DNA from: an uncultured Muribaculaceae bacterium
GTDB taxonomy: Bacteria; Bacteroidota; Bacteroidia; Bacteroidales; Muribaculaceae
Length of the DNA: 25,938 nucleotides
Direction: 5' to 3'
NCBI GenBank assembly: GCA_910583775.1
Contig: CAJTYD010000040.1
Location: forward strand, 1-25,938
The notes below the pieces were generated by a model. That model did not search any database. It was not told the origin of the DNA and saw only the letters and a program-made list of their open reading frames with translations. Numbering within the stretch: the first letter of the stretch is position 1; each line of letters begins with the position of its first letter. Of this stretch, positions 14,941-23,384 are shown in pieces. The position numbers and the translations under genes were made by a program.

Positions 14941-16821
14941 TTACTGTTTCTTTATCAAGTGGATCGCAGCTCCCCCCTTGGGAAGTAGATCCAGTTTCAT
15001 CCTGTCGCCCTCCTTCACCGTCTTACGGCTGCATTTCACTTTTGTCGCCGTCTCTACCTTGGGATCGTCGGTATAGATACGGGCCTCATATTTCGCGCCG
15101 GGCTCGAGGAAAGAGAAATCGATCTCCCTGACAGCCGCATCGTTGTTGGTCATCGTTCCTACCCACCAGTCGTTACCCTTTCGGCGGGCGATCGTCACAG
15201 ACTTGCCGGGATAACCTTCAAGCACGCGGGTATCGTCGAAAACGGTCTCGAGATTCTCGAACCACTCGACCTCCGGCTCGCCGTTGTAGCGCGAAGGAGT
15301 GTCATACCAGAAGATCGTCTGCAGCGGACTGTAGAAAACGATCGAGGCGGCCAGCTGATGGGCGTGGGTGTTGCGCAGACGCTTGTCGAAATAGCAGATC
15401 GTATAGTCGGCCGCGCCGTTTATCATGCGGGTGAAGGGAAGGGTGACGTTATGGGTGGCGTCGGGCCATTCCTCATTACCGCAGATACCCTCCTGCGTCA
15501 GCAGGTTCGGATAAGTTCTCGAAAAACCTGAAGGGCGAAACTCGTCGTGGATGTTCATCATCAGGCCGTTGGCCGCGGCATCGCGGACGAGGTCGTGGAG
15601 CCAGGTGGCCCAGCGGTGGGAGGCATACTGCACGAAACCGCTCTTGATTCCCTTGATGCCCCATTTCTTGAGCAAAGGCAGCAGCTCCTTCTGCTGTTTC
15701 ATCAGCGCGTGCTGGTTGACGTAGAGCCAGATGCCTATCCCCTTTTCGTTGGCGTATTCCACGACACGGGGCATATCCAGCTTCTTCACCACTTTGGTGG
15801 CGTCGCCGTCGTGGGAAGTGCAGGGCACATACCAGAGCCAGTCGAAAAGCATATAGGGGATTTTATGCTCGGCGCAGAAGTCGATCACCTTGAAGGCGCC
15901 TTCGGTGGTGATGGTGGTCTCGCGCATTATCTTGCCCGGCTTCACCCAGGCAAAATCGCCCTGTGCGGCAGGATTGAGGTTCTGGATTATGTCGTTGTTC
16001 TCGAGCAGCTCACCGGGAGTGTCTCCGGTGATGATCACGCGCCAGGGAGTTGCGTAATATGTCACGATATCCACCGGAGAATACATCACCGAACTCAGCG
16101 TGTTCTTACGGTCCTTGCGGGCCACATACTTGGTGAGGCACCAGTCGTCGACATCGGCGTCGGTGATCGCAAGCCATTTTCCGTCGGGGAGCTCGAGCGT
16201 GAGCGCGCGCTCAACGGGACGGACGATGCTGTCGACCGCGGAATGCTTGAAAAACGCCTGCGCCCATTCCTCGCTCCAGGCCATCGTCCCATCGGGGAAG
16301 GTATAGTCGGTGAGGTCTTCGGTAACCTTATGGAAGATCGCCGCCGGATGCTCCGGGAAGAAATACCGGAATGCGAGGCCCTCGTCGTATGCGCGCACCT
16401 GGACGTCGAGGCGGTATTTGCTCTTGTCGTGACGCGAGAGATGAAGAGTGGCTGAATTGTAGCGGTCTCTCACCGTCGAACGCTCTCCGTAAAGCGGATG
16501 CCATACGGAATCGTGAGGCGCGTGATATGTCACGCTGTCCACCTCCATGAGATCCATCCAGCAGTCGGGCTGCGCGAGATCGCGCTTGCCGAGAGCCATC
16601 TCCCACGTGCGGTTATCGATGTCGAGGCCCGCGCGGGAGGGAAGGATAGCCGGCTTGCCGTCGACCGTCAGCGAGTAAGTAAGCTCCTTGCCGTTTCTGG
16701 CAAACGTCGCCACGTTTCTGCCGTCGGGCGATTTAAGTGTCAGAGTGTCGGCAAAGGCAGCTCCCGCGAATATCGGAAGGAGCATCGCCGCCGCAACTGT
16801 TTTCAGTTTCACGTTTTTCAT
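14941..16821 (-). CDS. GH97 glycoside hydrolase, likely inverting subgroup
   Basis: This 626-residue secreted enzyme (signal peptide about 1-24) has the N-terminal beta-sandwich, a TIM barrel (about 290-530) and a C-terminal beta domain typical of GH97 alpha-glucosidases/alpha-galactosidases. Barrel motifs include P-Y-M-L-F-D-W-L-W, I-W-L-Y-V-N-Q-H, N-I-H-D-E427 and T-Q-E444-G..G-N-E-E451-W. At the strand where retaining members have the nucleophile Asp (K-x-D-F) this protein reads K393-S-G395-F. That loss, together with the retained glutamates, suggests an inverting mechanism as in SusB (inference from recalled family biochemistry). It sits between the esterase and GH88 genes on the same strand, 34 and 4 bases apart. 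Confidence 0.9.
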   Translation of the reverse strand: MKNVKLKTVAAAMLLPIFAGAAFADTLTLKSPDGRNVATFARNGKELTYSLTVDGKPAILPSRAGLDIDNRTWEMALGKRDLAQPDCWMDLMEVDSVTYHAPHDSVWHPLYGERSTVRDRYNSATLHLSRHDKSKYRLDVQVRAYDEGLAFRYFFPEHPAAIFHKVTEDLTDYTFPDGTMAWSEEWAQAFFKHSAVDSIVRPVERALTLELPDGKWLAITDADVDDWCLTKYVARKDRKNTLSSVMYSPVDIVTYYATPWRVIITGDTPGELLENNDIIQNLNPAAQGDFAWVKPGKIMRETTITTEGAFKVIDFCAEHKIPYMLFDWLWYVPCTSHDGDATKVVKKLDMPRVVEYANEKGIGIWLYVNQHALMKQQKELLPLLKKWGIKGIKSGFVQYASHRWATWLHDLVRDAAANGLMMNIHDEFRPSGFSRTYPNLLTQEGICGNEEWPDATHNVTLPFTRMINGAADYTICYFDKRLRNTHAHQLAASIVFYSPLQTIFWYDTPSRYNGEPEVEWFENLETVFDDTRVLEGYPGKSVTIARRKGNDWWVGTMTNNDAAVREIDFSFLEPGAKYEARIYTDDPKVETATKVKCSRKTVKEGDRMKLDLLPKGGAAIHLIKKQ

Positions 16822-16855
16822 TATTCTGTTTTCTTACCTTTGATTTTTTACCTGT

Positions 16856-18091
16856 TTATTCTTTCACCAGTCTATCATCCTGTATCTGTATATTAATTTC
16901 CTGAACGGCCGGTTTATACTCAATGTCCCCGTCATTTTCTATGCACAAAGTGATTCCGGTCCATTGCCGTTTCGGGTCTTTCCCGAAATAATCCGGGTCG
17001 AAACGGAAGGTATATTCGCCGGTCCGGACCACCGGGCCCGATATGACCGTCACGCGAGACTTCGCTCCGGCATGTTCCTTGCTTTCAGCGTTATGCGAGG
17101 CGTTTACAAACAGAGGCTTCAGCGTAAATTCGCGTGCGTCAGTCCTTGTATTCATCTTTATATGCCTGCCGGCATCGTAGGGAATCATCTTCCCGCCGAG
17201 TTCAGCCGACAGATACTGCATCTTCTTCCCTCCGGTCTTCGAATATCTTTCCTTGGTTAGATTCGCCATCTCCTCGTCATGATACCAGAATTTCTCATGG
17301 GGATCATCGCTTGCCGAGCCGTCCTCGAACCAGCGCGAATAATACACGCCGCCCTCAGGCCTCGGATTTTCAAGCGACTTGGCTATGAATTTCGCGATAT
17401 AGTCCTGCGTCTCCTCGCAAAGATCGAAATGGCCCTTACCCGCGTCGCAGAGGAAGGATATACGGCTCTCGGGATACATCATCCTGAACGCCAGAGCCGG
17501 GAGGAGTCTCGCTTCCCACCATTCATATTCGCCCATGACCATCAGGCCGGCAATCCGGTCGATGTTGCGTGTGCGCCCCCATTCGATATTCTCACGCCCG
17601 TATCCGCACAGATTAGTGCGCGGAGCGTCGCCGTGGAAGGAGATTATGCACAACGTCCGTTCGGGATTCCAGGCGGCGAAATTCCAGGGGAAGGTAGCCT
17701 GCGCTGAGTGGCCGAACGGGATCACTGGAGCCCTGGCGATCTCCGGATGACCGCTGCTCTTGGCAAAGTCGGCTATAATGCTGTCGAAACGCTCCTGACA
17801 GCCCTTCGCGACATCCCAGTTCTGAGAGCCCCTCTGGATAAAGGCCATCGCGACGCCGAGACTGTCCATAGCCTCGCGGAAACGCTCGCTTCTGAACAGC
17901 ACCTCCTCCGTCATGTTCTGATGGCAATATAGCAACGCACTTACGGAATCGGTCTTCTGCGGAAGCCTGAGATACGCCCGGCTTCCCTCCTCGCCCGTGA
18001 CATAGTCGAACTTCACTTTACCCATAAGCGACGGGCACGTAAAGCATAAGGCAGAAAGAAGAATGCCCCAGATATACTTTTTCATATTCAT
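16856..18091 (-). CDS. Secreted alpha/beta-hydrolase-fold protein, probable carbohydrate esterase
   Basis: The 411-residue product has a signal peptide (MNMKKYIWGILLSALCFTCPSLMG); the third codon (18085) is an equally plausible start. A nucleophile elbow P-F-G-H-S129-A-Q-A and a late G-K-G-H221-F-D fit the Ser and His of an alpha/beta-hydrolase triad. The catalytic acid cannot be assigned by eye. After about 240 a second, beta-rich region follows that I cannot name. Its place between glycan-degrading enzymes suggests removal of acetyl, methyl or similar esters from the polysaccharide. I do not recognize the exact family, so the substrate is unproven. Confidence 0.65.
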   Translation of the reverse strand: MNMKKYIWGILLSALCFTCPSLMGKVKFDYVTGEEGSRAYLRLPQKTDSVSALLYCHQNMTEEVLFRSERFREAMDSLGVAMAFIQRGSQNWDVAKGCQERFDSIIADFAKSSGHPEIARAPVIPFGHSAQATFPWNFAAWNPERTLCIISFHGDAPRTNLCGYGRENIEWGRTRNIDRIAGLMVMGEYEWWEARLLPALAFRMMYPESRISFLCDAGKGHFDLCEETQDYIAKFIAKSLENPRPEGGVYYSRWFEDGSASDDPHEKFWYHDEEMANLTKERYSKTGGKKMQYLSAELGGKMIPYDAGRHIKMNTRTDAREFTLKPLFVNASHNAESKEHAGAKSRVTVISGPVVRTGEYTFRFDPDYFGKDPKRQWTGITLCIENDGDIEYKPAVQEINIQIQDDRLVKE

Positions 18092-18120
18092 GCAGCTTTA
18101 AATCATTGATTACTAAAAAC

Positions 18121-18320
18121 TTACTCTCCCTTCTCAAGATTCCAGTAGACCACATAGCGACAACGGTGGGCATCGTAAAGAGGAAGGATCTCAACGCCTG
18201 TCTCCGTCACGAAATGAAGCGGTCTGTCGCCTTTCTTCAGATTCGGCATAAACTGACTGCGCCTGCCTGAACGACTGCCCCGAGCAACAGCGCTATGACG
18301 TAGATAAGTTTTTTATTCAT
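18121..18320 (-). pseudogene. Remnant of a deleted, frameshifted secreted glycoside hydrolase gene
   Basis: The minus strand from ATG 18320 encodes a signal peptide (MNKKLIYVIALLLGAVVQAG) that runs into a stop within 27 residues. In another frame, from about 18255 to the stop at 18121, it reads FMPNLKKGDRPLHFVTETG and ends Y-D-A-H-R-C-R-Y-V-V-Y-W-N-L-E-K-G-E. That ending resembles the C-terminus of GH127/DUF1680-type beta-L-arabinofuranosidases as I recall them. The simplest reading is that a large internal deletion fused the first and last parts of one gene. It lies in the slot expected for one more enzyme of the set, 18 bases after the heparinase-like gene. Confidence 0.6.
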
Positions 18321-18338
18321 TTCGTAAATAACAGTCTG

Positions 18339-20615
18339 TTATTTCTGAGTCCCGGTCTTTACCACGACCATACCTTTCTCCCTCTTTACCGGAACGCTCT
18401 TGCCGTTAAGCGTGAGCGACGAAGGAGTGCCCTTGAATTTAAAATTCATACGTGGCTGTCCTTCGGCAAAGAGATCAAGCTTGCCGGCGCCCTTCGATTT
18501 GGCCACCACATTGAGCTTCGAGAGCGACGAGAAGATCACGTCGGCGCCGTCGCGGAGCGAGCTGCCGTAACAGATGAAGCATTCGTCGAAATTCTTCGGG
18601 CCCTTTTTCTCATCATAGCTCAGGGCCACCATATAGGCGTCGGTGTCAAGACCGTCGATGTTGATCCATGAGTTGAGATGCATAAGACGTCCGTCGGCGA
18701 GCTGGTTGATGTAGATGTCGGTGACACGGCCCTTGTCCCTGACGCGCAGTCCGATCCATCCGCTCCCCTCACGGCGCTCGATCTGGGGGATATCCTTCTG
18801 GTTTACGGAATCCTTGAGAATGATGGCTGTCACGCCCTTCACGCGGTCGGTGTGCTCGGGAAGATGGAAAGAGTAATATTCCTCCTCGTCCTTAAGGTCC
18901 TCGGTCGGGCCTTTCTTCACTTCCCAATACATATCCTCGGGATAGTCGTGGACGAAGTTGCTGTATGCCAGCGGACGCGGATAGAGCGGACGGATCAGCA
19001 CGGAGGAGTTGCCTTTGGTGACCTCGAGGTCGAAGCCACGCTTCACGGCCTTGCCGCCCGGATGCCATAGCCATTCGAAATGACCGGGCTCATGGCTCTT
19101 GATGTCGTCGATCACATAGATGACGTTATCGAACCAGAGATAATGGCGGAAGTTGCGGTTGAACCACTGCGACATGGGACCGGTGCCGTCGGCGAGCACA
19201 TACTTGATGTTGCCGGCGTCGATCAGGCTGCTCAGCGAGCCCGGCAGAAGCGAGCCGTGATACTGCTGATATGCGGACTGGCCCCGACCGTTGAATTTCA
19301 CCACATTGTGGGCATCGCTCTGGAAGAAATATCCGCGATATTCGGGCTTGCCGTAGCTGCAGTTACCCGCGTCCTTTATTATGTCTTCACCGTTATGAAA
19401 AAGAATGAGCGAGTTGGCGTCGGCATGCGAATGGTTCCAGGTCATGCCGCTCTTAACGGCGAGCATCGTGGCGTTCTTGTCCCACGAATCGCGCATCGTG
19501 GCCCATCCGAAGTCATTCCATATCTCTGATTTCGAGAGATTCGGCTCGGCGGGAGCGTTCTTGAGGTCGGGGGTGTAGAGGAACCCCATCGGGAAATGAA
19601 GGGGATAGCCCTCGCGGTGCTGTCCCGAGTCGAGCTGGCGCCCATACCAGAGAGTGTTCTCGTCGGGAACGCCCATGGCATATGCAAGATAGAGCGAGCT
19701 CTCGCCCGTCACGTTCTTGTGACTGTCGCCGAAGTTGATGCTGTAGAGCATTCCGTCGCGGGGATACGCCACGTGGGCGAAGAATGCGGGAAGGAGCTCC
19801 ATCTGCGGGATATCCTCGAGCTTCGCTCCCGGATGGCTGTTGAGCCACGCCATCCTCATCTTCAGGGCCTCGGTTATGCCGAAGCTGGCGTAGTTGATGC
19901 TCTCGTACATACCGCCCTTGCCATCGAAAGTCTTGGGTTTATTCTGAAGCACGTCGCCGTTGAACTCAAACCATTCGGGAAGGGCCTCCACGGCCTTCTG
20001 GGCGAGCTCACCGGCCTTGGGGACCTCGTTGGAGATGGCCATGCCGAGGATAGCGCCCTCGGCCACGCAGCAGGTCCACCAGTTGTGGCCCATCGAGTTG
20101 AGCGAATGGATGCGGGTCGGCTCGGCGAGCCAGTCGCCTAAGAGAGGCTCGACGGCGAGGCGCCAGAGACCGTCGGCGATCTTGCGGCGCTCGGCGGGCG
20201 TGAGGATGTCGTAGACGGCATCGTAGGCCACGGCGCACTCAAAGGCCTTGTGGCCCATCTGGAGCTCGCTGCGCCATGCCGGACGGCGGGCGAGCATCTC
20301 TTTGTCGCCCCAGCTCTTGGTCTCGGCGGTCTTCAGAAGCACATCCCTGATCTTGTCGGCATAACGGCGGTCGCCCGTGGCCAGATATGCAAGCGCGGGA
20401 TACTGAAGTTTGCGGACGTCTCCCTTCTTAAGCTGCACGTCGGCCTCGGCGAGAATCGTTTTCCAGGCTGCGGAATACGCGCTGTCGGTCTTGGTCTTAG
20501 CCATCGCCTTCTTCACGCGGTCGGGCGTGAAGAGCAGCGAGGGATGCTTTATCGCTGCCTCCGCCGATATCATTGACAGAAGAATAACCATCACGGTTAA
20601 AATCTTTTTCATCAT
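18339..20615 (-). CDS. Heparinase II/III-like secreted polysaccharide-degrading enzyme
   Basis: From the ATG at 20615 (MMKKILTVM, or 20612) the protein is 758 residues with a clear signal peptide; the longer frame to 20738 adds no recognizable sequence and would overlap the neighbouring gene. The N-terminal half is helical, as in the (alpha/alpha)-toroid of alginate/heparin lyases, with S-M-G-H-N-W-W. The second half has the heparinase II/III-like signature: W-N-H-S-H-A-D-A-N-S near 393, I-I-K-D-A-G-N-C-S-Y-G, then S-D-A-H-N-V-V near 431. Lyases of this fold cut uronic-acid glycans by beta-elimination, giving the unsaturated ends GH88 removes. The exact PL or GH family is not certain. Confidence 0.82.
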   Translation of the reverse strand: MMKKILTVMVILLSMISAEAAIKHPSLLFTPDRVKKAMAKTKTDSAYSAAWKTILAEADVQLKKGDVRKLQYPALAYLATGDRRYADKIRDVLLKTAETKSWGDKEMLARRPAWRSELQMGHKAFECAVAYDAVYDILTPAERRKIADGLWRLAVEPLLGDWLAEPTRIHSLNSMGHNWWTCCVAEGAILGMAISNEVPKAGELAQKAVEALPEWFEFNGDVLQNKPKTFDGKGGMYESINYASFGITEALKMRMAWLNSHPGAKLEDIPQMELLPAFFAHVAYPRDGMLYSINFGDSHKNVTGESSLYLAYAMGVPDENTLWYGRQLDSGQHREGYPLHFPMGFLYTPDLKNAPAEPNLSKSEIWNDFGWATMRDSWDKNATMLAVKSGMTWNHSHADANSLILFHNGEDIIKDAGNCSYGKPEYRGYFFQSDAHNVVKFNGRGQSAYQQYHGSLLPGSLSSLIDAGNIKYVLADGTGPMSQWFNRNFRHYLWFDNVIYVIDDIKSHEPGHFEWLWHPGGKAVKRGFDLEVTKGNSSVLIRPLYPRPLAYSNFVHDYPEDMYWEVKKGPTEDLKDEEEYYSFHLPEHTDRVKGVTAIILKDSVNQKDIPQIERREGSGWIGLRVRDKGRVTDIYINQLADGRLMHLNSWINIDGLDTDAYMVALSYDEKKGPKNFDECFICYGSSLRDGADVIFSSLSKLNVVAKSKGAGKLDLFAEGQPRMNFKFKGTPSSLTLNGKSVPVKREKGMVVVKTGTQK

Positions 20616-20721
20616 GTTGGTTCGGGTGTATGTCAAGTTTTGTATGTTTTTGTTCTGGAGTGTGTTTCCGGGAATGCGTCCGGGAGTGGGTTTGGGCGCG
20701 TTTTCCGGAGCGCGTCTGAAA

Positions 20722-22140
20722 TTATTTGAATACCACATCCTCGACGTGCTCGCCGATGTAGAGATTCATCATGTCGGAGGTCTTGTACCAGCCGGGCTTC
20801 CCGGGCATCTTGTCGAAAATTTTCTCGCCGTTGATCACCAGGTTGTCGAAGAGCACTCCCTTCACCTTGCGCACGTCGTCGTAGCCGATTATCAGCGACA
20901 TCTCCGAACGGTCGCCGTTATATGTCACGTCCTTGAAGGTGATGTTCTCGATGCAGCCGCCGGGAGCGGTGCAGTATTTCTTGTTGTAGGCGATACGGAT
21001 GTCGAAGAGCTTGCCGCGGCGGAAGTTCTCGACGCGGATGTTGTCGAAGGTGACATCGCGCACGGTGTTGTTGTCGCCGGTGATGATGGCGAAAACGCCC
21101 TGATAATCTACCTGGAATTCCTGCATGTCGAGCACGTCGATGTTGCGGTAAACGACGTTGCTGATCGTGTCGGGATTCTGCGAGTTTCCGTGAAGTCCGA
21201 TCATGAACGGATGGGCCACGTCGGCCCAGAGCACTGCGTTCTCGGTCAGAATGTCGGTGCAGCCGCCGGTATATCCCTTGCGGGTGGCGTAGACGGTGGT
21301 GCAGTCGTCGGAGGTGCGGGCGAACACGCCGTCATAGTGCACGTCGGAGCTGGCGAAGATGTTGAAGCCGTCGCCCCAGCCGTAATAGCTCATCACCTTG
21401 ACGTTGGAGATCTCCACGCCGCGGCTGCCACCTACGGCACACTGCGTGGTGAAGAGTCCGTCGATCTTAATGTCTTTAGAGTTTCTCACCTGGATTCCCA
21501 TCTTGCGGTGGGGATAGACGAGACCGCGGCCGCAGAGGCGCACGTTTTCGGCATCGGTGATCTCGAGCACGCCGTCAACCACCGCCGCGCCGTCGATATA
21601 GACGGTCTTGCCCGATCCGATGACGAGTGTGTCGAGCTTATGGTAGCCGGGGCCGAAGTAGATGTTGTTTTTATTTTTCGTGAATTTCTTAATATTTGCC
21701 GGGCGGTTTCGGTCTATGGGATTGGCGAAGAGCTGAAGGTTGTCGAAGATCTCGCCGTTTACCTCGACCGACATCAGACGGGGGCGGTCGATGGAGAAGG
21801 TCAGCGTGTTGCCCTCCACTGCGGGAGTTATGGCGTAGGAGACGGGACGCACCTTCGCCTCATGAATGTCGCGGGCACGGGACGTGACGCGGATCTCGGC
21901 AGTGCCGGAGAAATCGAAGAAAGCCATCGACGATTTCTCGACAAAATGCTTGCGCTCTTTGGTGTTGTCGACCATCACCTCGTATACGGGTACCTTGAGC
22001 CACTCTCCCTGGCCCTGACGCACCTCGACGGTGAAGGAATCGCGCAGCTTCGCTCCCTCGAGAGCGGGATAGACAGTAAGCTCTGCGCCGGCCCAAAAGG
22101 CCCCGGCAAGCAGAAACACAATCGACAGAATTTTTCTCAT
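20722..22140 (-). CDS. GH28-like (clan GH-N) parallel beta-helix glycoside hydrolase
   Basis: The 472-residue protein has a signal peptide (MRKILSIVFLLAGAFWAGA), an N-terminal beta domain (about 20-150) and a long right-handed beta-helix with repeated short strands. The active-site pattern resembles polygalacturonases: D257 in G-D-G-F-N-I, and D278-D279 in T-S-D-D-C. The spacing of 21/22 equals the D180/D201/D202 trio of fungal PGII. The GH28 G-H-G histidine loop is not conserved, so a divergent GH28 or GH49-like specificity is likely. First gene of the minus-strand set; a -7 element lies at 22247-22254 and palindromic repeat copy 3 would be in its leader. Pectin-type substrate is an inference. 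Confidence 0.72.
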   Translation of the reverse strand: MRKILSIVFLLAGAFWAGAELTVYPALEGAKLRDSFTVEVRQGQGEWLKVPVYEVMVDNTKERKHFVEKSSMAFFDFSGTAEIRVTSRARDIHEAKVRPVSYAITPAVEGNTLTFSIDRPRLMSVEVNGEIFDNLQLFANPIDRNRPANIKKFTKNKNNIYFGPGYHKLDTLVIGSGKTVYIDGAAVVDGVLEITDAENVRLCGRGLVYPHRKMGIQVRNSKDIKIDGLFTTQCAVGGSRGVEISNVKVMSYYGWGDGFNIFASSDVHYDGVFARTSDDCTTVYATRKGYTGGCTDILTENAVLWADVAHPFMIGLHGNSQNPDTISNVVYRNIDVLDMQEFQVDYQGVFAIITGDNNTVRDVTFDNIRVENFRRGKLFDIRIAYNKKYCTAPGGCIENITFKDVTYNGDRSEMSLIIGYDDVRKVKGVLFDNLVINGEKIFDKMPGKPGWYKTSDMMNLYIGEHVEDVVFK

Positions 22141-22160
22141 CTCCTGATTATTGTTGTTAT

Positions 22161-22238
22161 AATTGGTTTATGGTTTGGGTTTATGGTTTAGATAATACCA
22201 TTTCTCCTGACATCTGAATCGGGCGGTAGACTCTAAAC
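22161..22238. repeat. Palindromic intergenic repeat, copy 3
   Basis: The first 39 bases match copy 1 (2031-2069) with one change. The outer arms GGTTTAGA (22185-22192) and TCTAAAC (22232-22238) are kept and the inner arm is degraded. It ends 21 bases upstream of the GH28-like start codon, inside the predicted leader of the glycan operon. Confidence 0.78.
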
Positions 22239-22246
22239 ATGAATTA

Positions 22247-22254
22247 CAAATATA
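22247..22254 (-). promoter_or_regulatory. Possible -7 promoter element of the glycan-degradation operon
   Basis: The minus strand reads TATATTTG, a perfect TAnnTTTG, about 107 bases before the first gene's start. The -33 half is not evident, which would fit activator-dependent control, but that is speculation. Confidence 0.4.
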
Positions 22255-22480
22255 AGCAAACTCCATTGATATCCGCCATGCTTTCACCGAATATCTTTAA
22301 AGCGCGCTCAGACAGCTGAAAACAATCCGCTTCTCTTATATATACGGCTCAACCCTCCGATTTACCCATTCCCCCCCTTCAACACTCCCTCTTTTCCGGT
22401 TATCGAATCTCTGACCGTGTCCATTAGAGGTAACGTTAAACGCAGTGAACCGCCTTGCAAAAGGATTGGTTATAATTAAA

Positions 22481-22540
22481 CACCTCCTCCGGATAGAACT
22501 CGGAGGTGCGTTTGTAAACTGTTATTTTAAACTGTTATTT
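22481..22540 (+). promoter_or_regulatory. Leader hairpin and 13-bp tandem repeat before nitroreductase gene 2
   Basis: CACCTCC (22481-22487) pairs with GGAGGTG (22502-22508). It is followed by two exact copies of TAAACTGTTATTT (22515-22527 and 22528-22540), ending ten bases before the start codon at 22550. The rest of the 22255-22480 space shows no gene, only AT-rich sequence and a C-run near 22371. Confidence 0.5.
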
Positions 22541-22549
22541 AAAGATACA

Positions 22550-23110
22550 ATGAAAGTCAGCAATTCAATCCCGCAGGAGTTCACGAATAACGAAGCCTAC
22601 ATGAGCATCCTCAGCCGGGTCAGCGTAAGACGCTACTCCGACCTTCCCGTCTCCGACGACCATATATCGGCCATCCTCCACGCCGCCATGAGCGCGCCGA
22701 GCGCCGTGAACCGACAGCCCTGGGAATTTATCATAGTCGACGACCCTGACCTGCTGAAGCAGCTCGCCGACGCGTTGCCATACGCGAAAATGGCGGCACA
22801 CGCACCCGCAGCCATCGTGGTCTGCGGCAATAAAGAGAGATTCCTTGAAGGAACCGACGACATCCTCTGGGAACAGGATCTCTCGGCAGCCTCCGAAAAC
22901 ATCCTTCTTGCCGCCCATGCCATCGGTCTGGGCGGAGTGTGGACCTGCCTCTATCCGCATGAAGAACGGATCGCGCCCGTGCGCAGGCTCCTCAACATTC
23001 CCGACACCCTCGTCCCCTTCAATCTCATCCCTCTCGGCCACCCTGCCGCCGACCACGCCCCGATGGACAAATGGCATCCCGACCGCATCCACCTCAACCG
23101 CCTCCCCTGA
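22550..23110 (+). CDS. Nitroreductase-family FMN oxidoreductase
   Basis: The 186-residue product has S-V-R-R-Y-S-D for FMN phosphate binding and A-P-S-A-V-N-R-Q-P-W-E-F, the classic second nitroreductase motif. A late G-L-G-G-V-W-T helix and L-G-H-P-A turn complete the fold. The ATG at 22550 (MKVSNS) is preferred; upstream in-frame codons to 22445 overlap the hairpin and tandem repeats and encode nothing recognizable. It is only distantly similar to the nitroreductase at 3480-3992. Cytosolic; the substrate (nitroaromatic, quinone or flavin) is unknown. Confidence 0.88.
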   Translation: MKVSNSIPQEFTNNEAYMSILSRVSVRRYSDLPVSDDHISAILHAAMSAPSAVNRQPWEFIIVDDPDLLKQLADALPYAKMAAHAPAAIVVCGNKERFLEGTDDILWEQDLSAASENILLAAHAIGLGGVWTCLYPHEERIAPVRRLLNIPDTLVPFNLIPLGHPAADHAPMDKWHPDRIHLNRLP

Positions 23111-23150
23111 CCGGTCTTCAAGACATATTATGGTGAGGAGCCATTTTAAT

Positions 23151-23380
23151 TAAGTAAGTGTTGGAATTTAATTTATACTTAATACGAGTTTATTTTTGAG
23201 CTGATTTCGGTGCGGAGAGAATGAGAATTGAAAATCGCCGATTCCTCTAAAAATAACTAAGGATGAGGCAATATAAGCATATTCGACTGAGCGACAAGCC
23301 GGAAGCAACCAAAAAGGAACCGTAGTAAGTATAAAAGAAATTTCTTCAATTAATATCGTTTAAATTTCAATACTTACTTA
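23151..23380. mobile_element. 230-bp MITE-like element with 21-bp terminal inverted repeats
   Basis: The left end at 23151-23171 begins TAAGTAAGTGTTGGAATT; the right end at 23360-23380, read on the other strand, begins TAAGTAAGTATTGAAATT. They match at 19 of 21 positions. The interior has no gene-length frame. The element fills most of the 344-base gap between the nitroreductase and ATPase genes. It is followed after four bases by a fragment of a different MITE family. No target-site duplication could be made out. Confidence 0.7.
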
Positions 23381-23384
23381 TCTA

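Noticed and set aside
15547..16455. 302-codon plus-strand open frame
   Set aside because: It lies entirely antisense to the GH97 gene and shows no family motifs.
20616..20738. Longer start for the heparinase-like enzyme
   Set aside because: It would place 41 unrelated residues before a clear signal peptide and overlap the upstream GH28-like gene.
20410..22191. 593-codon plus-strand open frame
   Set aside because: It is antisense to the well-supported heparinase-like and GH28-like genes. Its valine/histidine/aspartate-rich composition is what the reverse of GC-rich coding sequence gives.
23151..23380. Structured noncoding RNA gene
   Set aside because: The interior has no strong nested stems that I could find by eye, while matching terminal inverted repeats fit a mobile element better.
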